Origin: Paraglaciecola arctica
GTDB taxonomy: Bacteria; Pseudomonadota; Gammaproteobacteria; Enterobacterales; Alteromonadaceae
Reading direction: 5' to 3'
Length of the DNA stretch: 11,442 nucleotides
Assembly: GCA_003232445.1 (NCBI GenBank)
Contig: QIJM01000241.1
Span: 1 to 11,442 of the forward strand
Every line of letters begins with the position of its first letter. Positions within the stretch are counted from its first letter, which is position 1. The notes under the pieces are model-generated. The model did no database searches and was not told the DNA's origin. It worked only from the letters and a program-made list of their open reading frames with translations. Shown here in pieces: positions 5,726 to 11,442 of the stretch. The translations under genes and the position numbers were made by a program.

Positions 5726-5778
5726 GACAGGTTCCCTTTAGGCTTGTTAATTGATGTGTAGTGACAAAAAATAAACGA

Positions 5779-7668
5779 TTAAACAATCGCCATATTTCCT
5801 TTCGATTCAAGCCATTCTTTACGATCTGGTGCGCGCTTTTTGGCTAGCAACATATCCATCATTTCCAACATTTGGTCTGCATCGTCTACCATGAGCTGAA
5901 CTAATCTACGGGTATTGGGATCCATGGTAGTTTCACGCAATTGCAAAGGGTTCATTTCACCTAATCCTTTGAAACGCTGCACATTAACCTTGCCACGTTT
6001 TTTCTCAGCGACTATACGGTCTAAAATTCCTTCTTTTTCACCTTCGTCTAAGGCGTAATACACATCTTTGCCTACATCAATTCTAAACAGCGGAGGCATA
6101 GCCACATACACATGGCCAGTGTTGACTAAGGTTCTAAAATGCTTAACAAATAACGCACACAATAAAGTGGCGATATGTAGGCCATCTGAGTCAGCATCGG
6201 CCAATATACAGATTTTGTCATAACGCAGGCCACTTAAATCTTCTGAATCAGGATCAATGCCCAAAGCAACGGATATGTCGTGGATCTCTTGTGAGGCTAA
6301 TACCTGAGACGAGTCCACCTCCCAGCTATTAAGGATCTTCCCACGTAATGGCATAATGGCCTGAAATTCGCGGTCTCTGGCTTGTTTTGCTGAGCCACCG
6401 GCTGAATCCCCTTCTACTAAAAATAATTCTGAGCGGCTGGTGTCTTGAGTCGAACAATCGGTCAGTTTTCCGGGTAAAGCAGGACCTTGAGTGACTTTTT
6501 TACGGGCCACTTTTTTACTTTGGCGTAAACGGGTTTGAGCATTGTTAATACACATGTCGGCCAATAATTCAGCTACATCGGTATGTTGATTGAGCCACAA
6601 ACTAAAAGCATCTTTAACTACACCCGAGACAAAAGCTGCCGCTTGGCGTGAAGATAAGCGTTCCTTTATTTGCCCAGCAAATTGTGGATCTTGCATCTTG
6701 GTAGACAACACATAACTACAACGATCCCAAATATCTTCAGGCGTGAGTTTGACCCCGCGCGGTAATAGGTTTCTAAATTCACAAAATTCACGCATCGACT
6801 CCAATAAGCCCTGGCGTAAACCATTGACGTGTGTACCGCCTTGCACCGTTGGGATAAGGTTTACATAACTTTCGGTGACCATTTCGCCACCTTCAGGTAG
6901 CCACATAACTGCCCAATCTGCGGCTTCATTGTTACCCGAAAATGCACCTATAAAGGGGCTGTCTTCTGGTAAAGTCACATATTCTTTTACTGATTGATAC
7001 AAATAGTCACGCAGGCCATCTTCGAAGTACCACTCGGTGGTTTCATTGCTGATTTTATCATCAAATCGAATGCGCAAACCCGGACATAACACTGCCTTGG
7101 CGCGCAACACATGTAAAAGCTTAGTGACAGAAAATTTAGCCGAATCAAAATATTTTGGCTCAGGCCAAAAATGAACATGTGTACCTGTGTTACGTTTGCC
7201 GCAGGTATCAACAATTTCTAACTCTTGGACTTTATCCCCGTTTTCAAAGGCAATTTGATACACATTGCCATCACGACGAATATTGACTTCTACACGTTTA
7301 GATAAGGCATTCACCACAGAAATGCCGACGCCATGCAAACCACCAGAAAACTGATAGTGATTACTTGAAAATTTGCCGCCCGCGTGGAGCTTGGTCATGA
7401 TCAACTCGACCCCTGAAATACCTTCTTCTGGATGAATGTCCACAGGCATACCACGACCGTCATCTGTGACTTCAAGCGATTGATCTGGATGTAATACCAC
7501 TCGGATTGAAGTAGCAAATCCAGCTAAGGCTTCATCCACACTGTTATCAATGACTTCTTGGCTTAAATGATTAGGGCGGGTGGTATCGGTATACATACCA
7601 GGGCGACGTTGAACCGGCTCTAGGCCGTTCAATACTTCAATAGCGTCTGCGTTATATTGGTTTGACAT
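5779..7668 (-). CDS. parE: DNA topoisomerase IV subunit B
   Basis: A 629-residue ATPase subunit of topoisomerase IV (E. coli 630). With ParC it decatenates daughter chromosomes. The GHKL ATPase domain shows EVIDNSVDEALAG (Glu38, Asn42), DDGRGMPVDIHPEEG (69-83) and GGLHGVG (109-115). The transducer region includes QGGTHVNG. The TOPRIM domain has LVEGDSAGGSA (Glu419), DADSDG (491-496) and RFKGLGEMN (565-573). The quinolone-associated positions around LASQE keep Ser459 and Glu461, equivalent to E. coli Ser458 and Glu460. The short ParE-type TOPRIM, without the roughly 170-residue GyrB insert, identifies it as ParE rather than GyrB. The start MSNQYNADAIEVLNGLEPV matches the family; the ribosome-binding site (AAGA) is modest. 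It sits 83 bp after yqiA, the largest gap in this strand run, which could hold its own promoter. Confidence 0.98.
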   Translation of the reverse strand: MSNQYNADAIEVLNGLEPVQRRPGMYTDTTRPNHLSQEVIDNSVDEALAGFATSIRVVLHPDQSLEVTDDGRGMPVDIHPEEGISGVELIMTKLHAGGKFSSNHYQFSGGLHGVGISVVNALSKRVEVNIRRDGNVYQIAFENGDKVQELEIVDTCGKRNTGTHVHFWPEPKYFDSAKFSVTKLLHVLRAKAVLCPGLRIRFDDKISNETTEWYFEDGLRDYLYQSVKEYVTLPEDSPFIGAFSGNNEAADWAVMWLPEGGEMVTESYVNLIPTVQGGTHVNGLRQGLLESMREFCEFRNLLPRGVKLTPEDIWDRCSYVLSTKMQDPQFAGQIKERLSSRQAAAFVSGVVKDAFSLWLNQHTDVAELLADMCINNAQTRLRQSKKVARKKVTQGPALPGKLTDCSTQDTSRSELFLVEGDSAGGSAKQARDREFQAIMPLRGKILNSWEVDSSQVLASQEIHDISVALGIDPDSEDLSGLRYDKICILADADSDGLHIATLLCALFVKHFRTLVNTGHVYVAMPPLFRIDVGKDVYYALDEGEKEGILDRIVAEKKRGKVNVQRFKGLGEMNPLQLRETTMDPNTRRLVQLMVDDADQMLEMMDMLLAKKRAPDRKEWLESKGNMAIV

Positions 7669-7703
7669 AGTTCTTAATCAGAGCTCTTATTATTCGAATG
7701 GTG

Positions 7704-7737
7704 GTTGTGCGGGAATGCCCACAACATGCTACATGTT
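7704..7737 (-). repeat. Two overlapping, mutually exclusive hairpins between yqiA and parE
   Basis: In the 83-bp gap GTTGTG-c-GG ... CC-CACAAC (7704-7725) can form an 8-bp stem with one bulge. AACATG-CTA-CATGTT (7723-7737) forms a perfect 6-bp stem. The two share bases 7723-7725 and cannot both form completely. Neither is followed by a T-run on the minus strand, so neither is a standard terminator. Confidence 0.4.
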
Positions 7738-7751
7738 ATACCAAGCTTCAA

Positions 7752-8330
7752 TTAGTCTTGCAGTAGAAACCTAAAAATATCGGGTAAGAATCGCTGAAAA
7801 CCTTGAAAACTATGATCCCCGCCTTGTTCTATGCTCAATTTATAATCTTGGTATTTAGTTTCTGCCTGACGATAGTCCAAGGTTTCGTCCGCAGTTTGTA
7901 ATAATACCCAATAATCAGACTTGGGTTTCAACGTTGGCGTATCCAACTGACGAAGTTCGTCAATATGTTTGTTTTCCAATGAAAAAGATTGTTGAGTATA
8001 CGGATTAATATGTTCACCCAAAAAATCGACTAACAATTCAAAAGGGCGCACAGCTGGGTTGATCAATACTGCTTTGCCTGAATATTTTTCCACCATGAAT
8101 GTGGATAAAAAACCACCTAATGAGCTACCAATAAAACGCAGCTTTTTGCCTTTATGTTTAACGATTAACTGCTCAATAATAGCCTCGGCGTCTTTAGGAT
8201 AATGAGCTAACTGGGGAATTTCAATGGTTAAATCAGGATAGTTAACCCTTACAAACTCAAGCGTTTGCATCGCTTTTTGTGACCGCGGAGAACTAAGAAA
8301 CCCATGTAGATAAATAATAACGTATTGCAA
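7752..8330 (-). CDS. yqiA: YqiA-type alpha/beta-hydrolase (esterase)
   Basis: A 192-residue alpha/beta-hydrolase; E. coli YqiA has 193 and is reported as an esterase acting on acyl-CoA and p-nitrophenyl esters. It opens with YLHGFLSSPRS, where the HG supplies the oxyanion loop. The nucleophile elbow GSSLGG gives Ser70, NPAVRPFELL is a YqiA signature, Asp148 in QTADETLDYRQ is the likely acid, and His173 in GGDHSFQGF the likely base. The start is a TTG at 8330. No in-frame ATG exists near it, and MQYVIIYLHG is the right length compared with E. coli MSTLLYLHG. Only 2 bases separate this TTG from the cpdA stop codon, so translation is probably coupled to cpdA. The physiological substrate is unknown. 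Confidence 0.93.
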   Translation of the reverse strand: MQYVIIYLHGFLSSPRSQKAMQTLEFVRVNYPDLTIEIPQLAHYPKDAEAIIEQLIVKHKGKKLRFIGSSLGGFLSTFMVEKYSGKAVLINPAVRPFELLVDFLGEHINPYTQQSFSLENKHIDELRQLDTPTLKPKSDYWVLLQTADETLDYRQAETKYQDYKLSIEQGGDHSFQGFQRFLPDIFRFLLQD

Positions 8331-8332
8331 AG

Positions 8333-9085
8333 TTAGGTTTGCTCTTTAAGTCGATGGACTGATGTCGTTATTTGACCATTTTTCAGCAGGTTAATCACTC
8401 TATACCCCGGCATTAAATCGGTTGTAGCAAAAGACTCTTTGTTTGCAAACTGCCAACAGGTAGAGGGACAAGCCATATATAAACACTGGTTTTTTTGCTG
8501 TTCAATCGCCATATGGAGATGCCCATATACTACCCCTTTTATTGACTGATACTCTGTTACAACAGCATTAAATCTTTGCCGATTTGTCCATTCATGTTTG
8601 TCCATCCAGCCGCCACAGGGAATAGGGTGGTGATGGGTTGCTAACAAGTGATAATCGTTTGAGTGCAGGCTTAAATATTCAGCTAAAGACGTGAGGCTAT
8701 CTTCTGATATTTGACCAATAGTATGTTGGTATTGCGTGTCTAATAAATGGATATGCCATTGGTTAGGCAAAATCAATTGTGGATTATTCAACCACAGATA
8801 CTCTGCAAGAACATTTGCCGTTAGTTGTGCTTGGTTGTCATGGTTGCCCGGAATAATGCCAACTCGGCAGTTTATTTTTGCCTTATCAACCACACTAGAA
8901 AAATGTTGATAACTTTGCCCGGAGCCATCACCACTTATATCGCCCGTTACTAACAACACATCTGGCCGATGTACTTTAACCTCAGCCAATATGCATTCTA
9001 AGCTTCGTAAAGGGTTAATGTTGTTGTAGCTAATCTTGTGGGTGTCAGCAAACAAATGACAATCTGAAATTTGGATGATTTTCAT
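8333..9085 (-). CDS. cpdA: 3',5'-cyclic AMP phosphodiesterase CpdA
   Basis: A 250-residue calcineurin-like metallophosphoesterase that hydrolyses cAMP to AMP and so tunes CRP activity; E. coli CpdA has 275. All metal-site motifs are present: ISDCH (Asp8, His10), GD (Asp49), GNHD (Asn81-Asp83), the HHHP run (His151-153) and GHLH (His189, His191). E. coli-specific blocks such as SYQHF, CPSTCWQF and TSVHRL also match. It lacks about 15 residues at the N-terminus and a short C-terminal tail compared with E. coli, both outside the catalytic core. The ATG at 9085 lies 13 bases after the yqiB stop and has a poor Shine-Dalgarno, which suggests translational coupling. It lies in the nudF-yqiB-cpdA-yqiA-parE run. 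Confidence 0.95.
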   Translation of the reverse strand: MKIIQISDCHLFADTHKISYNNINPLRSLECILAEVKVHRPDVLLVTGDISGDGSGQSYQHFSSVVDKAKINCRVGIIPGNHDNQAQLTANVLAEYLWLNNPQLILPNQWHIHLLDTQYQHTIGQISEDSLTSLAEYLSLHSNDYHLLATHHHPIPCGGWMDKHEWTNRQRFNAVVTEYQSIKGVVYGHLHMAIEQQKNQCLYMACPSTCWQFANKESFATTDLMPGYRVINLLKNGQITTSVHRLKEQT

Positions 9086-9098
9086 TTTTTACAATGAC

Positions 9099-9542
9099 TT
9101 AGACTTCAGAAGAATGCAGTTGATCACTCTGAGTTAAACAAAATTGCAACCATTCAGCTAAAAACAAATTGACCATTTCTTTTTCATTTTTCTGATACAT
9201 TTTGGTATTCGGGTATCGATAGCTAGGCTTTAGAGAGCCGATATTCTGTGCGCTGATCACTTCTGCCATTTTGGCATCGTGATATAACCTTACTTGTACC
9301 ACTGGACGTAAAAATTCATAGCCCATCTGGCTTTTTTGTGACATTTCTAAGGTGCTGGTATAGCGGCTACATTCGATGATTTTAATGGTATATGACAAAC
9401 TAGCATTCACTTCAAATTGATACTGTAAATCTTCTGTATCGCAATCAGGAAGTAGCCTTAATAAACGTCCATAGTTAACTTCACACACCTGATGCATGTT
9501 GGCTAGCTTGGGAACATATTTACGACCTATCTCTTTAGTCAT
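9099..9542 (-). CDS. yqiB: YqiB family protein (DUF1249)
   Basis: A 147-residue cytoplasmic protein of the DUF1249 family (E. coli YqiB, 140 residues). Matching blocks are KYVPKLANMHQVCEVNYGRL near the N-terminus (E. coli RYTPDFPEMMRLCETNFAQL), ECSRYTSTLEM, VRLYHDAKMAEV, YRYPNTKMYQ and FLAEWLQFCL. The biochemical function is unknown. Its position between nudF and cpdA is the same as in E. coli. The ATG at 9542 lies within the nudF coding region, giving an 8-base overlap that points to coupled translation. No signal peptide or membrane segment is seen. Confidence 0.94.
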   Translation of the reverse strand: MTKEIGRKYVPKLANMHQVCEVNYGRLLRLLPDCDTEDLQYQFEVNASLSYTIKIIECSRYTSTLEMSQKSQMGYEFLRPVVQVRLYHDAKMAEVISAQNIGSLKPSYRYPNTKMYQKNEKEMVNLFLAEWLQFCLTQSDQLHSSEV

Positions 9543-10170
9543 GTGACCAATTTTCCAATACCTGTTGTTTATTCATGGCAAACCACTGTAAAGCAATCAG
9601 CGTAGCCGAATTATCGACTTTACCTTGGTTGATCCAATCAAATGCTGTAGATGTGGGCACTCTATGCACTAAAATATCTTCACTTTCATATTCTAATCCA
9701 TGTACACCTTTGGCATCGCTGGCATCGACTAATCCTATATAGATATGTAAACGCTCTGTTGTGCCGCCCGGACTAGACAAATAGCTCAAGGCTTTATGCA
9801 ATTTTTGGATATCAAGGCCTGCTTCTTCTTTCGCTTCTCGGTAGCACACATTTTCAGGTGTTTCGCCTTCATCAATAATACCTGCAACCACCTCTAATAA
9901 CCAAGGGGAAGAGGAGGTCGGCAGTGCGCCAATGCGAATTTGCTCAATCATTACAAATTCATCCAACACAGGGTCGTATAGCAAAACGGCTATGGCGTGG
10001 CCTCGTTCAAAAATCTCTCGTTCAACTACATCGCTCCAGCCACCTTCAAACAACTTATGCTTAAAAGCGTATTTAACCATTTTAAAAAAACCTTGGTATA
10101 ACGTTTCTTTGCCTAATATTTGCACATCTTTAGCTGAAAACTGTTGAATATTTTGTTGATCTTTTGGCAA
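9535..10170 (-). CDS. nudF: ADP-ribose pyrophosphatase (Nudix hydrolase) NudF
   Basis: A 211-residue Nudix enzyme (E. coli NudF 209) that splits ADP-ribose into AMP and ribose-5-phosphate. The complete Nudix box GX5EX7REXXEEXG runs from Gly97 through Glu103, Arg111-Glu112 and Glu115-Glu116 to Gly118. Flanking blocks also fit: YQGFFKMVKYAFKHKLF in the dimer-swapped N-terminal domain, LLEVVAGIIDEGE, and YLSSPGGTTERLHIYIG after the box. The start is a TTG at 10170 with GGAGA 6 bases upstream. No ATG lies near it and the length agrees with the family. It is the first gene of the minus-strand operon through parE and diverges from tolC across 283 bp. Confidence 0.95.
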   Translation of the reverse strand: MPKDQQNIQQFSAKDVQILGKETLYQGFFKMVKYAFKHKLFEGGWSDVVEREIFERGHAIAVLLYDPVLDEFVMIEQIRIGALPTSSSPWLLEVVAGIIDEGETPENVCYREAKEEAGLDIQKLHKALSYLSSPGGTTERLHIYIGLVDASDAKGVHGLEYESEDILVHRVPTSTAFDWINQGKVDNSATLIALQWFAMNKQQVLENWSHD

Positions 10171-10301
10171 ATTTTTCTCCGCTGATCAAAATGTTAGTTT
10201 CTAGGTTATATGGACTATCTATTAGACTTTAGCAACTATAAGCCTAGCATAACGAAGCTTCATATGCTGGTACGCTTAAGGTCTGTTAATTCATAATATT
10301 T

Positions 10302-10350
10302 TGTTACACTTGAACCCTTGGTGTTACCACAAAGCATTGTTACTTAACAC
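10302..10350. promoter_or_regulatory. Three TGTTAC repeats and a GTGTTA/TAACAC inverted repeat in the nudF-tolC gap
   Basis: TGTTAC occurs at 10302-10307, 10322-10327 and 10338-10343 in the same orientation. The middle copy also begins an inverted repeat, GTGTTA (10321-10326) with TAACAC (10345-10350). Such clustering in a divergent promoter region suggests a regulator site, but no known factor is recognised. Apart from this and the palindrome at 10406, I see no convincing gene or sigma-70 promoter in the 283-bp gap. Confidence 0.35.
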
Positions 10351-10405
10351 TTGATTTGCTTAAACTTCTCCAACACATAAAAAGTATTCGACTAAACGTA
10401 CCCGG

Positions 10406-10421
10406 TGTGACGTACATCACT
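10406..10421. promoter_or_regulatory. CRP-like site upstream of tolC
   Basis: TGTGA-CGTACA-TCACT matches the CRP consensus TGTGA-N6-TCACA at nine of ten core positions with the correct six-base spacer. It ends 32 bases before the tolC ATG. A site so close to the start codon would fit repression or blocking of tolC, or control of the divergent side, better than classical activation. Direct binding is inferred only from sequence. Confidence 0.5.
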
Positions 10422-10453
10422 AAAGCCGGATTAGGAACCACATAGGACTACCA

Positions 10454-11442
10454 ATGAAAAAAATATTTTTGTCGTCGATTATCTGCATGGGGATCAGCAT
10501 GGGGCTTTCTACGTCTGTGTTTGCAGATGATCTCTATCAAGTTTATCAAATGGCTGTTGAGAAAGACCCAACGACTAACCGCGCTAAAGCTGATCGAGAT
10601 GCCGCCTTTGAAGGGATTTCTATTAGTAGAGCAAATTTATTACCTCAAGTCTCCGGCACTTTGAGTTACACATCAGAAGCATTTAACTTTCAAACTGATC
10701 CAACTGATCCAACTGGCCAGCCTTCTGTTGGTATAATTGAAAATGACTCAAAGAACTTAGGATTAGATTTAAGTCTAAGTTTATCTATTTACGACAGACA
10801 AAATTGGGTAGCGTTATCTCGTGCAGAGAAAGTGGCACATCAGAGCGACACAAATTATGCGTTATCCAAACAAGATTTGATTGTCAGAACTACTGACGCT
10901 TATCTAGCAATATTGCGAGCCAAAGATAGCCTTATTTTTGTGCGAGCTGAAAAACGCGCTATTGAACGACAATTAGAACAAACCAAACAACGTTTTAATG
11001 TCGGCTTAACTGCAATTACTGATGTGCATGAAGCTCAAGCTAATTTTGATAACACTGTGGCTCAAGAAATTATTACTGAAAATGTGGTTGAGCTTCGTTT
11101 AGAAGAGATGCGTGAAATCACAGGTAAATATCACGGCAATATTTCGGTACTGAATACCGAAAGTTTCAGTGCTTCTCGCCCTTCGCCTGAAGGTGTTGAT
11201 AATTGGCTGAAAATTGCAGAAGAAAAAAACCTTGATCTTATGGTTAGACGTTTTTCAAAAGACATCGCAAAAGACGACATTGCATCGGCCAAAGCCGGGC
11301 ATTACCCAACTCTTTCGTTGAGCGGTATTTACAGTAGAAACGATACCGAAATAAATGGTAACAGTGATTTTCCAGCCAGAGACAATAACTCAATAGGTTT
11401 AACTTTAAGTGTACCCATATACTCTGGTGGCGCTGTTAGCGC
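10454..11442 (+). CDS. tolC: Outer-membrane efflux channel TolC, 3' end beyond the window
   Basis: Partial: 329 codons from an ATG at 10454 with TAGGA about 8 bases upstream, open at the right edge (E. coli precursor about 493 residues). Residues 1-24 form a signal peptide (KK, hydrophobic core, cleavage after VFA). The mature protein starts DDLYQVYQMAVEKDPTTNRA, resembling the E. coli mature start (ENLMQVYQQA). Outer-membrane factor features follow: the first helical hairpin with RANLLPQVSG, LSLSLSIYDRQNW in the first strand region, QRFNVGLTAITDVHEAQANF in the periplasmic coiled coil, and the second structural repeat with AKAGHYPTLSLSG and LSVPIYSGG. TolC trimers form the exit duct for tripartite pumps and type I secretion. 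The gene is divergent from nudF, as in E. coli. A short in-frame duplication (ACTGATCCA twice, 10694-10711) encodes TDPTDP in a region expected to be a surface loop. Confidence 0.95.
   Translation, partial: MKKIFLSSIICMGISMGLSTSVFADDLYQVYQMAVEKDPTTNRAKADRDAAFEGISISRANLLPQVSGTLSYTSEAFNFQTDPTDPTGQPSVGIIENDSKNLGLDLSLSLSIYDRQNWVALSRAEKVAHQSDTNYALSKQDLIVRTTDAYLAILRAKDSLIFVRAEKRAIERQLEQTKQRFNVGLTAITDVHEAQANFDNTVAQEIITENVVELRLEEMREITGKYHGNISVLNTESFSASRPSPEGVDNWLKIAEEKNLDLMVRRFSKDIAKDDIASAKAGHYPTLSLSGIYSRNDTEINGNSDFPARDNNSIGLTLSVPIYSGGAVS

Noticed and set aside
6987..7214. Minus-strand 75-codon ORF in another frame of parE
   Set aside because: It lies entirely inside parE, which is full length and intact.
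9932..10147. Plus-strand ORF opposite nudF
   Set aside because: It is the antisense of the conserved nudF coding region, with no ribosome-binding site or family features.
10694..10715. Tandem ACTGATCCA repeat in tolC as a phase-variable repeat
   Set aside because: Only two 9-bp in-frame copies, so a change in copy number would not shift the frame; it is noted in the tolC entry.
1..11442. CRISPR array, insertion sequence, tRNA or rRNA gene
   Set aside because: No regularly spaced repeats, transposase motifs, flanking inverted repeats or cloverleaf patterns were found on reading both strands.

Overview
The window looks like the chromosome of a marine gammaproteobacterium of the order Alteromonadales (Glaciecola/Paraglaciecola/Alteromonas type). 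This is inferred from the moderately AT-rich base composition, from protein sequences close to but distinct from the E. coli orthologues, and from two conserved gene neighbourhoods. It is an inference from memory, not a database result. Coding is dense: twelve complete genes, two genes cut by the window ends, and short regulatory gaps.

Left part (1-4420) centres on elongation factor P. The left edge carries the start of an unrecognised two-helix membrane protein (minus). Then come epmA (EF-P (R)-beta-lysine ligase, minus), a ccdA-ccdB toxin-antitoxin pair (minus), a perfect 13-bp-stem terminator, efp (minus), and the divergent epmB (lysine 2,3-aminomutase, plus). EpmB makes (R)-beta-lysine, EpmA attaches it to Lys34 of EF-P, and EF-P relieves ribosome stalling at proline runs. 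All three genes lie within 3.5 kb, with only ccdAB and its control region between epmA and efp. The 3' end of epmB overlaps, tail to tail, a 61-residue gene resembling the YjfB 'putative motility protein' family. That small gene has a very good sigma-28 (FliA) promoter, which is the most notable new observation here. A 102-residue gene of unknown function diverges from it.

Right part (4439-11442) is the tolC/parE neighbourhood known from E. coli. A minus-strand run nudF - yqiB - cpdA - yqiA - parE has overlaps or very short gaps, and tolC diverges from it and runs off the right edge. The same strand continues past parE into a 428-residue membrane-anchored protein of unknown function, whose C-terminal region resembles the YfiM/DUF2279 motif. 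A 283-bp gap separates nudF and tolC. It holds a near-consensus CRP-type palindrome just before tolC, while cpdA, the gene for cAMP breakdown, lies in the divergent operon.

Four of the twelve complete genes (epmB, the 428-residue gene, yqiA, nudF) appear to start with TTG. No rRNA, tRNA, insertion sequence or CRISPR array was seen.
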